Origin: Anaerorhabdus sp036636695
GTDB taxonomy: Bacteria; Bacillota_I; Bacilli_A; Erysipelotrichales; Erysipelotrichaceae
Length of the DNA: 64,000 bases
Assembly (NCBI RefSeq): GCF_036636695.1
Contig: NZ_JAVWNW010000009.1
Direction: 5' to 3' (one strand)
Positions 25,925 through 34,976 of the stretch are shown piece by piece. Positions within the stretch are counted from its first letter, which is position 1. Each line of letters begins with the position of its first letter. Made by a program: the position numbers and the translations under genes. The notes below the pieces were generated by a model, which worked only from the letters and a program-made list of their open reading frames with translations, was not told the DNA's origin and did no database searches.

Positions 25925-26048
25925 ATAGTACCTCCTCATCTGGTACTTCTATTTTATCACATTTTCTTTTAAATATAAGTTAGTTTTGTGATGAGACTAT
26001 GAAAATTATCATTTTTTCATTTATAATACCCTGTAGGAGGAATTCCCT

Positions 26049-26642
26049 ATGCTTGAAAAAGATAAAATGCTTCAAGGAGAACTTTATGATGGTGGTGATC
26101 CTGAATTAGTAGCCCTACGTGCTAAAGCAAAGGATTTATGCTTTCAGTTTAACCATTGTTTACCTTCTGATAAGAAAAAACAATGTGAAATACTCAGTGA
26201 ATTATTTAATTGTGATGCACATTCTATAAATATTGAGGCACCTTTTTTCTGTGATTATGGTGTTCATATTTCACTTGGAGAAAATGTATTCATTAATCAT
26301 AACTGTGTTTTTCTTGATTGTGCTTCTATTAAAATAGGAAGTAACGTATTTATTGCGCCAAATGTTGGACTTTATACAGCTTCTCATCCAATTAATCCCC
26401 TTGAACGAAACCGTGGAGATGAATTCGCAAAGCCTATTATCATTAAAGATAATGTTTGGATTGGTGGTGGCGTACAAATTGTTCCTGGTGTTACTATCGG
26501 CGAAAACTGCGTTATTGGTACGGGCAGTGTTGTTACTAAAGATATTCCTGCTAATACAATTGCAGTTGGTAATCCATGCAAACCAATACGCAATATTGAG
26601 TTAGGAGATATTTCCAACCACATAAAAGGTGCTACTGAATAG
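26049..26642 (+). CDS. Sugar O-acetyltransferase (Maa/LacA type, left-handed beta-helix)
   Basis: 197 residues. An N-terminal helical Mac domain (MLEKDKMLQGELYDGGDPELVALRAKAK) is followed by hexapeptide repeats (VHISLGENVFINHNC, IKIGSNVFIAPNVGLYT, NVWIGGGVQIVPGVTIGENCVIGTGSVVTKDIP) with the catalytic His in TASHPI. It transfers acetyl from acetyl-CoA to maltose- or galactoside-like sugars. GTAGGAGG lies before the ATG and TATAAT at 26022-26027. A single-gene transcript. Confidence 0.9.
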   Translation: MLEKDKMLQGELYDGGDPELVALRAKAKDLCFQFNHCLPSDKKKQCEILSELFNCDAHSINIEAPFFCDYGVHISLGENVFINHNCVFLDCASIKIGSNVFIAPNVGLYTASHPINPLERNRGDEFAKPIIIKDNVWIGGGVQIVPGVTIGENCVIGTGSVVTKDIPANTIAVGNPCKPIRNIELGDISNHIKGATE

Positions 26643-26649
26643 CACCTTT
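26621..26649 (-). terminator. Terminator shared by the acetyltransferase and GntR genes
   Basis: AAAGGTGCTA-N5-TAGCACCTTT with TTTTA on the minus-strand side. It serves the GntR gene directly and overlaps the end of the acetyltransferase gene. Confidence 0.7.
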
Positions 26650-26655
26650 CGCTGT

Positions 26656-27372
26656 TTATAATGTTCTTTCAATTTGCGTTTGAATAGATATTTTCCCAGG
26701 CTTTAAAATTGATACCGAATACTCTACTGGTTGTTTATCTTTAAGCAATCGAGTAAATTTTAATAAATCTGTTTTTTTATCCACATGTAGATATTTAGCT
26801 TCTTCTGTGGATGGATGATAAGGTACTAATTTTTCTATACCTTTTAATTTTTTAATACCTAATGAGCGAATAAAATCATAGATACTTTCAAATTGAAATG
26901 TACGTGGTAGTTTACCCGGATAAAGTGTTGCAGGGATATACGTAATTTCTAACAAGACTGGTTCACCATCAATTGAGCGCAGTCTTTTTATTTCGATTAA
27001 CTCACATTCTTCACATTCCAATGCTTCATAAATTACTTTTGATACAGGTGTAGTTTTTTTAAATGATAAGACTTGTGTATGATATTTCCCGGGATTATTC
27101 TTAACTTCTTCACTGAAACTAAAGAATCCCTGCATCTGTATTTTCATTTTTCTTTCTGCAACAAAAGTTCCGACACCATGAATCTTCTCAATTATTCCAT
27201 CATTTTCAAGTTCTTGCATCGCTTGACGAACAGTTGCTCTACTTACACCATATTCTTTCATAAGTTCTGGCTCCGTTGGCAATTTATCCTTTGGCTTTAA
27301 ACTTTTATCTTTAATCATCTGTTGAACATTTTCCATAATTACCACATAACGTGGACGCTTATCTTTTATCAT
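26656..27372 (-). CDS. GntR/HutC-family regulator with UTRA domain
   Basis: 238 residues. Winged helix about 5-75 with LPTEPELMKEYGVSRATVRQAMQELENDGIIEK and HGVGTFVA. Residues 90-235 form the UTRA effector domain (LECEECELIEIKRLRSIDGEPVLLEITYIP). The domain usually binds a phosphorylated sugar. Last gene of an operon with an AgaS-like isomerase and a small membrane protein, so it probably responds to the AgaS substrate or product. Confidence 0.88.
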   Translation of the reverse strand: MIKDKRPRYVVIMENVQQMIKDKSLKPKDKLPTEPELMKEYGVSRATVRQAMQELENDGIIEKIHGVGTFVAERKMKIQMQGFFSFSEEVKNNPGKYHTQVLSFKKTTPVSKVIYEALECEECELIEIKRLRSIDGEPVLLEITYIPATLYPGKLPRTFQFESIYDFIRSLGIKKLKGIEKLVPYHPSTEEAKYLHVDKKTDLLKFTRLLKDKQPVEYSVSILKPGKISIQTQIERTL

Positions 27373-27381
27373 ATTTAGACC

Positions 27382-27573
27382 TTATTCTTTAGGTTTTGTA
27401 TATGTGCGTATTCCAAAAAATACTGTCAATGGAATTAAAAGCATCATACATGTTCCTAAAATACGAATTGCGTTATCAGCCAACAAATTCATAAAGGAAT
27501 TTAGAAAATACACTCCTGTACATATAAATAGAAGTACAATACTACCATAAAAAGAAACTTTGTAATTGGTCAT
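27382..27573 (-). CDS. Small membrane protein, two helices
   Basis: 63 residues with two hydrophobic helices (about 8-26 and 35-54) and a charged tail (RTYTKPKE). It lies between the AgaS-like and GntR genes with gaps of 17 and 9 bases. No family is recognised. Similar tiny membrane proteins are found beside sugar transporters. Confidence 0.6.
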   Translation of the reverse strand: MTNYKVSFYGSIVLLFICTGVYFLNSFMNLLADNAIRILGTCMMLLIPLTVFFGIRTYTKPKE

Positions 27574-27590
27574 TTCTTTATCTCCCCCTA

Positions 27591-28757
27591 CTATTTTGTA
27601 TAAATTGTAACACGATTCGCAACTTTTGGAACTTGTTTATCTGTCGATGGTGTATCTGGACGAACACCATTTCTAATGGAAAGATGAACCATTAATGCAT
27701 GCATAATTAATGCGTAAATCAATGTAGCTAAAGCTGGGTTATTTTCAAAGACTTCATTCTTTGTACATTCAAAATAGTATTTTGGTTTAATCACTGCTTC
27801 ATCTTTACTTAAGAATCCAATACCAATTACCGTACCATTTAAATTATCTGTTTCAACTTCATTCATCATATCTATATCATATTTTGAAATAAAGTTGTCT
27901 GGATAAATATAATGCATACATAATACTGGTGAATTCATAATCAGTTTAGGTCCATGTCGATATTCTATTGATGAATTAAAATTACTTAAGAATTTTCCAC
28001 TTGTGATTTCAACTGCTTTTAATGCAGTTTCTGCCGATAATACTTCGAATTCTAAACTTCCCACCGTAGTTAATGCAATGGTATCTAAGTTTGCGATTTC
28101 TTGAATTAATTCAATCTTATTCTCAAAAATATCACGTGCTTCTTTTGCAGCATAATCTACAAACTTCTTATAATCATCAATGTGTTTAAAATCAAATATT
28201 GCTAGTGTTTGTAGAATTAAACATGTGAATTCTGCAGTTGCCGCAAAACTATGCGCTTTGGTATTTGATGGTAATGGTATATATAATGTATGATCATTTT
28301 TATATTGTGTTGGAATTATTCCATTACTAGCACAGATTACAAACATTTGATAATAGTCTTTACACATTGCTTGTGCTAATCGTATCGCTTCTACACTTTC
28401 TGGCGTACTTCCACTACTTCCATAAGACACAAATAAAACTGTCTTATCAATATTAAAATAGTATTCTGGTTGTAATATTATTTGTGTTGATGGCACTACT
28501 TCGACATCCAAATGGCATTTCTTCTTTAATGTATTTTGCACCACACTTGCAGCTAAAGCCGAACTTCCTGCCCCTGATAAGATTATTTTTGTCTTGGACA
28601 AATCAAATTGACTAAAGAATTGTTCAATTTTTTCCTTATTCTTTTCTACATCCTCTACAACTTCTTTCCAAAGATCTGGTTGTCTCTCTATTTCAGTTGC
28701 AGCGTAGTAGCCACCCTTTTCTTTTAATATCTCTTCTTCTAATCCTAAATACTTCAT
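27591..28757 (-). CDS. AgaS-like SIS-domain sugar-phosphate isomerase/deaminase
   Basis: 388 residues, two SIS domains. LSGAGSSALAASVVQNTL and FVSYGSSGSTPESVEAI are the phosphosugar-binding loops of domain 1; TVGSLEFEVLSAETALKAVEITSGKF and EYRHGPK belong to domain 2; the end NGVRPDTPSTDKQ matches AgaS proteins. AgaS converts galactosamine 6-phosphate to tagatose 6-phosphate with loss of ammonia; related GlmS-type deaminases are alternatives. No PTS gene adjoins, so the sugar source is elsewhere. Confidence 0.85.
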   Translation of the reverse strand: MKYLGLEEEILKEKGGYYAATEIERQPDLWKEVVEDVEKNKEKIEQFFSQFDLSKTKIILSGAGSSALAASVVQNTLKKKCHLDVEVVPSTQIILQPEYYFNIDKTVLFVSYGSSGSTPESVEAIRLAQAMCKDYYQMFVICASNGIIPTQYKNDHTLYIPLPSNTKAHSFAATAEFTCLILQTLAIFDFKHIDDYKKFVDYAAKEARDIFENKIELIQEIANLDTIALTTVGSLEFEVLSAETALKAVEITSGKFLSNFNSSIEYRHGPKLIMNSPVLCMHYIYPDNFISKYDIDMMNEVETDNLNGTVIGIGFLSKDEAVIKPKYYFECTKNEVFENNPALATLIYALIMHALMVHLSIRNGVRPDTPSTDKQVPKVANRVTIYTK

Positions 28758-28784
28758 ATTATTCCTCCAGTCGTCCGTATGTCT

Positions 28785-28813
28785 AATTTACTGCATGTCG
28801 CAAATCTTGTCAA
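28785..28813 (-). promoter_or_regulatory. Promoter of the agaS-like/gntR operon
   Basis: TTGACA, 17-base spacer, TAAATT on the minus strand, 28 bases before the start. It is back-to-back with the promoter at 28832. Confidence 0.75.
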
Positions 28814-28831
28814 CAATTCTTCCTAAAAGTC

Positions 28832-28860
28832 TTGGTATTTCTTTCATTACTATGTAAAAT
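28832..28860 (+). promoter_or_regulatory. Promoter of the PucR/CdaR-type regulator
   Basis: TTGGTA, 17-base spacer, TAAAAT, followed 25 bases later by the ATG at 28886. Its position rules out the longer reading from 28832. Confidence 0.7.
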
Positions 28861-28885
28861 TAAGATAGAAAATATAGGTGGAACT

Positions 28886-29848
28886 ATGAATAAACTGAAT
28901 ATTCAAAAACTACTCAATGACTATGCATCACATTATAAATGTGACTTTTCATTAACCAATCATTCTAATTTCACTGTTTATACCTCAGATATTGATTTTT
29001 ATGGTAATTCTATTTCATTTGAAATAAATGGTGCTGAATTTACAATTCAATCTAGTATCAATATCTCCGCTTCTGATTTAGAATTGATTTCTATCGCATG
29101 CCAAAATCTTATTCATTTCTCTGAAGATTCAATTAATATTGATTATCTATTAATTAAATTATTAAATCACTCTATTAAACAGGATGAACTCAGATATTTA
29201 TCAAAATACCTTGAAGTAGAAGATAAATCTCTTTGTTTTGTGGCTATTCAATACAGTGATGAATTAAACGTTTTATTAGAAACTATTCGCAATTCTTTTG
29301 AAGATAATATCTTATTAACACCTTATGAAAATTTAGTATTACTTATTTTTTCATCACATGAACCTTTTAATGAGTTATGTGGAAACCTTTATAGTATGAT
29401 TACATCCGAGCTGATGGTAAAGATTAAAATCTTCTATTCAGAGATATATTCTCTCGCAGATACTGAAGAAACATTAAATATTATTCATAATATTCAACGT
29501 ATCGCAAGTATCTATTGTCCTAACCGTTCTGTAGTTTCCTCAAAAGATTTAGGTATTTCAAAGATTATTACCTTACTTGATAAGGAAGATGCCATACAAT
29601 TATTCAAAGATTTCAGTACTGGTAACTTTGAAGACTTAGACAATGAAGAAGATATTAAGACTATTTACTCATTCTTTGAAAACAATTTAAATATTGCGGA
29701 GACTTCACGTCAATTATTTATTCATCGCAATACCTTGGTATATCGCCTAGATAAGTATCAAAAGATTACAAATCTTGATATTCGGCGCTTTGAAGATGCG
29801 ACAAAATTTCAATTAGCCTTCTTTATTTATCAATTTTATAAGAAGTAG
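28886..29848 (+). CDS. PucR/CdaR-type transcriptional regulator
   Basis: 320 residues. The C-terminal 60 residues are the PucR-type helix-turn-helix (NLNIAETSRQLFIHRNTLVYRLDKYQ, then the D/E-rich FEDATKFQLAFFIY). The middle resembles a CdaR GGDEF-like region. The N-terminus is not recognised. AGGTGG lies before the ATG. Divergent from the AgaS operon and immediately upstream of the MsmK-type ATPase but separated by a terminator; control of sugar-acid or sugar uptake is plausible. Confidence 0.78.
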   Translation: MNKLNIQKLLNDYASHYKCDFSLTNHSNFTVYTSDIDFYGNSISFEINGAEFTIQSSINISASDLELISIACQNLIHFSEDSINIDYLLIKLLNHSIKQDELRYLSKYLEVEDKSLCFVAIQYSDELNVLLETIRNSFEDNILLTPYENLVLLIFSSHEPFNELCGNLYSMITSELMVKIKIFYSEIYSLADTEETLNIIHNIQRIASIYCPNRSVVSSKDLGISKIITLLDKEDAIQLFKDFSTGNFEDLDNEEDIKTIYSFFENNLNIAETSRQLFIHRNTLVYRLDKYQKITNLDIRRFEDATKFQLAFFIYQFYKK

Positions 29849-29869
29849 ACAAAAAACGTCTACTTTTTT
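29843..29869 (+). terminator. Terminator of the PucR/CdaR-type regulator
   Basis: AAGTAGAC-N7-GTCTACTT with following Ts, overlapping the stop codon. Confidence 0.85.
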
Positions 29870-29939
29870 GTTACTTATGACAATAGTTTAAATACTCCCT
29901 TTATTCTAAAATAAAGTTAACAAAACATTGGAGGAAAAT

Positions 29940-31046
29940 ATGGCAAGTTTATCATTAAAAAATATTTGGAAAAAATATGAAAATGGCTTTGAAGCAGTAA
30001 AAGATTTTAATTTAGATATTGGCGATAAAGAATTTATCATCTTCGTTGGACCTTCTGGATGTGGTAAATCAACTACATTACGTATGATTGCAGGACTTGA
30101 AGAAATTACAAGTGGAGAATTATACATCGATGATAAGTTGATGAATGACGTAGAACCTAAAGATCGTGATATCGCAATGGTATTCCAAAACTATGCACTT
30201 TATCCACATATGACTGTATTTGAAAATATGGCATTCGGATTAAAATTACGCAAATTCCCTAAAGAAGAAATTAAACAAAAAGTTCAAGAAGCTGCAAGAA
30301 TTCTAGATCTTGAAACATTATTAGACCGTAAACCTGCTGCTTTATCAGGTGGACAACGTCAACGTGTTGCGATGGGACGTGCAATTGTTAGAAACCCTAA
30401 AGTATTCTTAATGGATGAACCACTAAGTAATCTAGATGCTAAACTACGTGTACAAATGAGAACTGAAATTTCAAAACTACACCAACGTTTAGGAAATACA
30501 ATTATTTATGTAACACATGACCAAACTGAAGCGATGACTTTAGGTACAAGAATTGTTGTTATGAAAGATGGACTTATTCAACAAGTAGATACACCTAAGA
30601 ATTTATATGATCACCCAAATAACTTATTTGTTGCAGGATTCATTGGTTCTCCACAAATGAATTTCGTTGTTTGTGATGTAATCGAAAAATTCGACGGTAT
30701 CTATTTAGTATTCGATAACAATATTCTTCACCTTGAAGATCACCGTGCTCAATCACTTAGAGATAATGGTTATGTAGGCAAACGTGTCATGATGGGAATT
30801 CGTCCTGAAAATCTTCACGATGTTGATTACTCATTAAAGAAATATAAAGATGTTATTAAAGCTAAAGTACAAGTATATGAATTAGTTGGAGCTGAAGTTT
30901 ATTTATACTTTGAATGCAACAGCACAAACATGACTGCTCGTGTTGATCCAAATACAAAGGCACGTGTTGGTGATGAAGTAGATTTATACTTAGACTGTGA
31001 TTCAATGCATTTATTCGATATCGAAACTGAACAAGCAATTCGATAA
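29940..31046 (+). CDS. msmK: MsmK/UgpC-type ABC sugar importer ATPase
   Basis: 368 residues. Walker A GPSGCGKST, Q-loop MVFQNYALYPHMTV, signature LSGGQRQRVAMGRAIV, Walker B VFLMDEPLSNLDAKL, H-loop YVTHDQTEAM, and a C-terminal TOBE/MalK regulatory region from about residue 240. GGAGG precedes the ATG at 29940. No binding protein or permease gene adjoins. In other Bacillota such orphan MsmK proteins energise several CUT1 importers, here presumably those at 58-61 kb and 63.5 kb. Confidence 0.92.
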   Translation: MASLSLKNIWKKYENGFEAVKDFNLDIGDKEFIIFVGPSGCGKSTTLRMIAGLEEITSGELYIDDKLMNDVEPKDRDIAMVFQNYALYPHMTVFENMAFGLKLRKFPKEEIKQKVQEAARILDLETLLDRKPAALSGGQRQRVAMGRAIVRNPKVFLMDEPLSNLDAKLRVQMRTEISKLHQRLGNTIIYVTHDQTEAMTLGTRIVVMKDGLIQQVDTPKNLYDHPNNLFVAGFIGSPQMNFVVCDVIEKFDGIYLVFDNNILHLEDHRAQSLRDNGYVGKRVMMGIRPENLHDVDYSLKKYKDVIKAKVQVYELVGAEVYLYFECNSTNMTARVDPNTKARVGDEVDLYLDCDSMHLFDIETEQAIR

Positions 31047-31055
31047 TTTACATTA

Positions 31056-31091
31056 AAAAAGAATTGTATCTATTCTGATGCAATTCTTTTT
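31056..31091. terminator. Bidirectional terminator between msmK and the second sigma fusion
   Basis: AAAAGAATTG and CAATTCTTTT pair around a loop with extra TATC/GATG pairing; A and T runs on both sides. It sits between convergent genes. Confidence 0.8.
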
Positions 31092-32439
31092 ATGTTCTCC
31101 AATTGAAGTTGATATGCCCTTCTACTTGATTTCCAGCATTGTCTTCTATCCATACTGTGATTGACTCTTGAGTATATAATTCAATAGTTCCACGTTTTTT
31201 TTGCTTATTTGTAAAAGTGAAATCTAGTTGTTGACCTTGTTCATTTTTTATTGTAATCTTCTCGTAATTTATACCTGAAGTATTATCCATAATTGATATT
31301 ATCAATAAGCCATCTATATACTGATATGTATCAATTTTGGGATATTCTTTATCAATTTGATAAATATCAATTTCTTTTCTAATCTTTCGACCGTTGATTC
31401 CACTAACTTCGATAATATAATGTCCATTTTCAGTGAATCGAACTTTGTTTATTTGATTCGTTTCATAGACAGTAGTTACTTGATTTAAATCATTAACAAT
31501 CGAAATATCATAAATCGTATCTTGTATATTTGGAATAATTTCATATTCAAGATAATCATTGGTAAATTCTTTATCTTGTACCGGTCTTAGTTCAAAATTT
31601 GTAAATAAGGATGAAGTAAAAACTGTACCTGCTATTGTAACTGATGTCCCCATTAAAATAACTCGCAGATATTTTTGTGACTTATTTAGTTTCCCAAGTT
31701 TTGATGCGACTTGTAAAGAATTTTTCTTATTCATATTTCCTATTGTTGAAAACATTCTTTGTGATAAATTCGAATACAATTGACTAGATACTTTATTTAT
31801 ATTTACATTTAGGGCGATATAGTGAAGAATTCTAGGTGAAAGAATAATTAAGAATGGTGCAAAGGAAAATTCTCTATCTCTTAGCCTCCAACATTCCTTC
31901 TTCAGAATTTGAATTCCTTTTGATAGTTTTCTTGTAACTGAGCGTTCAGACATATTTAAAAACTTCGCTATGTCAGATACTTTCATATTATTTATATATC
32001 GCAAAGTAACAATCTCTTTCAACTCAAAATCAAGTTGATTTAATGCAATAGCCAGAGCATCTTTACCTTCTTCATGTTCTTGTTCTTCTGCTTGTTCATC
32101 ATATCTTGGATCAATTACTTCGTTATTTTCATTTGTGAAATCTGTTAAGATATACTGCTTATTCTTCTCTATCATATTCATGGATACTGTAAAATTGATA
32201 CGATTGAGGTATGCGACAAATAACTTGGGATCCTTAATTTTTTCCATGTAGTTAAACAGTTTTAGATAAACTTCTTGTACAACGTCAAAAGCAAGACTTT
32301 CGTCTTGCGTGTTTTTGAGGGCTAAATAGTATTGAATAGAAATTGTTGCAGAATATAATTCTCCAAACGCTTCTCTATCACCTTCTCTAGCTTTTAATAA
32401 TAACTCCGCCAATTTTTCATGACTTATTTTTTTAATCAA
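31090..32439 (-). CDS. ECF-type sigma factor fused to a membrane helix and extracellular Ig-like tail (B)
   Basis: About 449 residues. Region 2 (FGELYSATISIQYYLALKN, SLAFDVVQEVYLKLFNYM) and region 4 (LDFELKEIVTLRYINNMKVSDIAKFLNMSERSVTRKLSKG) make an ECF-type sigma factor, residues 1-190. A single helix follows near 258-280 (VILMGTSVTIAGTVFTSSLF), then about 165 extracellular residues of beta type ending in DNTSGINYEKITI and WIEDNAGNQ. TTG at 32439 is chosen: GGAG lies eight bases upstream and the N-terminus then aligns with the paralog at 43394; ATG at 32460 has no ribosome site. Last gene after the 747-residue surface protein. Confidence 0.78.
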   Translation of the reverse strand: MIKKISHEKLAELLLKAREGDREAFGELYSATISIQYYLALKNTQDESLAFDVVQEVYLKLFNYMEKIKDPKLFVAYLNRINFTVSMNMIEKNKQYILTDFTNENNEVIDPRYDEQAEEQEHEEGKDALAIALNQLDFELKEIVTLRYINNMKVSDIAKFLNMSERSVTRKLSKGIQILKKECWRLRDREFSFAPFLIILSPRILHYIALNVNINKVSSQLYSNLSQRMFSTIGNMNKKNSLQVASKLGKLNKSQKYLRVILMGTSVTIAGTVFTSSLFTNFELRPVQDKEFTNDYLEYEIIPNIQDTIYDISIVNDLNQVTTVYETNQINKVRFTENGHYIIEVSGINGRKIRKEIDIYQIDKEYPKIDTYQYIDGLLIISIMDNTSGINYEKITIKNEQGQQLDFTFTNKQKKRGTIELYTQESITVWIEDNAGNQVEGHINFNWRT

Positions 32440-32463
32440 ACTCTCTACTCCGTTCATCACTTA

Positions 32464-32494
32464 GATAGTAGGTAACTTATTTACTATCTTTTTT
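32464..32494 (+). terminator. Terminator-shaped hairpin on the strand opposite to the genes
   Basis: GATAGTA ... TACTATC (nine pairs counting G-U) followed by six Ts on the plus strand, where no plus-strand gene ends. On the minus strand it becomes a hairpin in front of the sigma B start. It may stop antisense transcription or hinder sigma B translation. Confidence 0.4.
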
Positions 32495-32504
32495 ATTTGT
32501 TGAT

Positions 32505-34748
32505 TTATTTATCAACGTGTTTCCATTGTATTCCAATAAGAAAACTAATTAGGTTGAGTAGTAAAAATACGAAAGTAAGAATAGTATACTTATCAAAAAG
32601 TATCATTGTTTTTGTCATATCTTCCGTCATAATGAATAACAATAATGAACCGATTGCCATCAATGTACAAACTACTTTATAAATAAATTTTCTTTGATAA
32701 TTTTCGACTTTTTCATCTTCTATTTCTTCTTTATCTTTTTTCATAATAAATAATATTATAGCTAGAATAAGTCCAACTACTGTTGCGATTAAGTTAACTA
32801 AAGCCCATGTTTCTACAGTAGTTTTATCATTTTGTATTTTATCACCTGAACTTGTTTCAGGATTTATTACCTTTGGTGTTTCTTTTTCACTATTTATAGT
32901 ATCTTTAGTTGCCGAAGGAAGGTTGACTGTATCCATGGTAATATCTACTTCTTTCGTTTCATTCTTTGGAACTGTTTTATCTGCCTTTGGTTCTACGACA
33001 ACGTATTCTTGATTAGTAAGAACACACGCTTGTTTATTCTCATCCCAAACATATCCAGCTGAATAACCATCATCTTGGCATGTTCGTCCTGAAGGTGGTG
33101 TTACACTTGGTGTTGGTTCAATCTTAGGTGCTGGTGTTGGCGTTGGTGTCGGAGCTGGTGTAGATGTATAATTTAATGTTATGTGGGTTGTACCACGTAA
33201 ATCTAATTGTTTTGATGTTTCTGTTAAATCACTTCGGAAGTAAAACCCTGCATAATTTGGTTTTGTTATATCAGGTGTTGCGATGAACCCCAATTCATTT
33301 ACAGTAATATCAAATTTAGCTTTATCTGTTGAAGATATATTCTTTTTTGACTCAAAAATATTTTCTATAATTGTTCCTGGCACTTCAATTGTTTCTTCAT
33401 AAACACCATCTAAATAGACATCCAAAAAATATCCTGGGTATCCCGCATAATGATTACTACCATCAATAGTAAGACCATCCCAATATCCTGCGGTAGCTGC
33501 TGTTCCTGCATGGTCTTGAAATATATAGATTGGATTATCTCCAAGAATCTCACTAAAATTATTATTTGTAATCGTCATTTTACTAAATGTAAATGGATTC
33601 CCATTTGGACTAGAAAAGCGAAGGCATCCATAATTTCTATACTCATCACTACCATCACGGTACGTTCCTATAAACTGATTACTATCAATTAATATTGCAC
33701 CCAGTGTTGTATTCATATATGTTGAATCATTATAATTGGCTGCTTCAATATTACGTTGATTAAATTGAATATCACTGTTTCTAAATATGTTGCCTTGAAT
33801 TGTAACTGACCCCTTGTTATAGGCTCCTAAAGCCCTATCTAACGTCATGGTAGTTCCTTCTTGATCTCTTCCATCAATTATCTCTCCTGTTGCAGAATCT
33901 ACTAATCCTGCAAGGAAGTCACAATTCTTAATTGTTAATGAACCACCTCGGTCTTGCCATTGATAATATGAACGGAAAATTTCCTTTTCTACTCCATCTG
34001 ATGTCAGTGTCATTGCAGCTTGTATTTTAAGCCCAGATATTTCTATTGGACCGCTTGATCCTGTATCACTATAAAACAATGTATTATTAAATGGTTTCTT
34101 ATTAGTAGATGCAGATGAAAATATGATTTGTGATGCAGCTCTTACAGTCGCAACTGTATTGGCAGCATTGGTAATTGGATTACCAAATTCATCAACGCCT
34201 TGTACCTTTACAGAGCTACCTGGATAAACATAAAAATTCAATAATCCAGCTAAGTTATTGCCACTTGTAATATCAAAGCCTGCCACTTCATATAACCCTG
34301 GATAAACATTCACCACAACATTTTGTCCAGCTGTCGCTTTTGTTGTATTCCATGTATACTTCAATGCTTCAGAAAGTGGATCCGTTCCTTCATATACTAG
34401 TTCAGCTGCACCATTAACTGAAACCGTAACTTTTGTCGTTGTTGTAGCGGGTAATGCAAATGCAGATATCTCTACTGTATTATTTTCAACGGTTACCGAA
34501 TCCATTGGCACTTCTTCAGAAGGAGCATCAGAATAGTTACATGATTCATCGACACATTCTATTTGGTTGTCTTCCAAAAGGACATCCTTTTCTTCTGTAT
34601 TTTTCTGTGGTTCCTCACTTATCTCCGTTACATTTGTTCCATCATTTATTTCTTCTGCCAATGTCATTTTTGGTAATGCCATTTGAAAAATACTTAAAAA
34701 CAGAAAACATCCAAGCAATATTTTAATTAATTTCTTTTGAATTTTCAT
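32505..34748 (-). CDS. Surface protein with beta-helix region, Pro/Thr stalk and multi-helix membrane anchor
   Basis: 747 residues. Signal peptide about 1-31 (ending MTLAEE), an acidic linker, then residues about 115-500 with right-handed parallel beta-helix character (VTIQGNIFRNSDIQFNQ, GAILIDSNQFIG, MTITNNNFSEILG), as in polysaccharide-binding or lyase-like folds. A Thr/Pro stalk near 535-560 precedes the module GRTCQDDGY...W...ACVLTNQ. The end has three hydrophobic segments (VNLIATVVGLILAIILFIM, a second starting VVCTLMAIGSLLLFIM, and TILTFVFLLLNLISFLIGI). There is no LPXTG. The same module and anchor close the giant protein at 35351. Likely co-transcribed with sigma fusion B. Confidence 0.8.
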   Translation of the reverse strand: MKIQKKLIKILLGCFLFLSIFQMALPKMTLAEEINDGTNVTEISEEPQKNTEEKDVLLEDNQIECVDESCNYSDAPSEEVPMDSVTVENNTVEISAFALPATTTTKVTVSVNGAAELVYEGTDPLSEALKYTWNTTKATAGQNVVVNVYPGLYEVAGFDITSGNNLAGLLNFYVYPGSSVKVQGVDEFGNPITNAANTVATVRAASQIIFSSASTNKKPFNNTLFYSDTGSSGPIEISGLKIQAAMTLTSDGVEKEIFRSYYQWQDRGGSLTIKNCDFLAGLVDSATGEIIDGRDQEGTTMTLDRALGAYNKGSVTIQGNIFRNSDIQFNQRNIEAANYNDSTYMNTTLGAILIDSNQFIGTYRDGSDEYRNYGCLRFSSPNGNPFTFSKMTITNNNFSEILGDNPIYIFQDHAGTAATAGYWDGLTIDGSNHYAGYPGYFLDVYLDGVYEETIEVPGTIIENIFESKKNISSTDKAKFDITVNELGFIATPDITKPNYAGFYFRSDLTETSKQLDLRGTTHITLNYTSTPAPTPTPTPAPKIEPTPSVTPPSGRTCQDDGYSAGYVWDENKQACVLTNQEYVVVEPKADKTVPKNETKEVDITMDTVNLPSATKDTINSEKETPKVINPETSSGDKIQNDKTTVETWALVNLIATVVGLILAIILFIMKKDKEEIEDEKVENYQRKFIYKVVCTLMAIGSLLLFIMTEDMTKTMILFDKYTILTFVFLLLNLISFLIGIQWKHVDK

Positions 34749-34829
34749 TGAATTTACCTTTGCTCATGGTATCAAGCATAACTTATCTTATCTAACAAGT
34801 ATAAATTGAACTCATAATCCTCTCTTCAT

Positions 34830-34839
34830 AAATAAGACA
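34830..34839 (-). promoter_or_regulatory. Shared upstream motif TGTCTTATTT (surface gene copy)
   Basis: The minus strand has TGTCTTATTT 82 bases before the surface-protein start. The identical ten bases occur 65 bases before the giant gene start. It may be part of a promoter read by the fused sigma factors. The 228-base stretch 34749-34976 holds otherwise only the terminator at 34881. Confidence 0.3.
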
Positions 34840-34880
34840 CCTTAAATAGTAAACCCAGCCACATTTATTTCACTTTTTTT

Positions 34881-34913
34881 AAAAAAATGATGAAGATTTT
34901 TTCTCCATCATTT
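34881..34913 (-). terminator. Terminator after the giant gene and its small partner
   Basis: AAATGATG ... CATCATTT with a 13-base inner part and a run of seven Ts on the minus strand. Confidence 0.8.
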
Positions 34914-34976
34914 CAAAGCTTTTATAGTCTTTTCCATTAATTTACAACTTTTCGTTACTGAAATCATTTATTAAAA

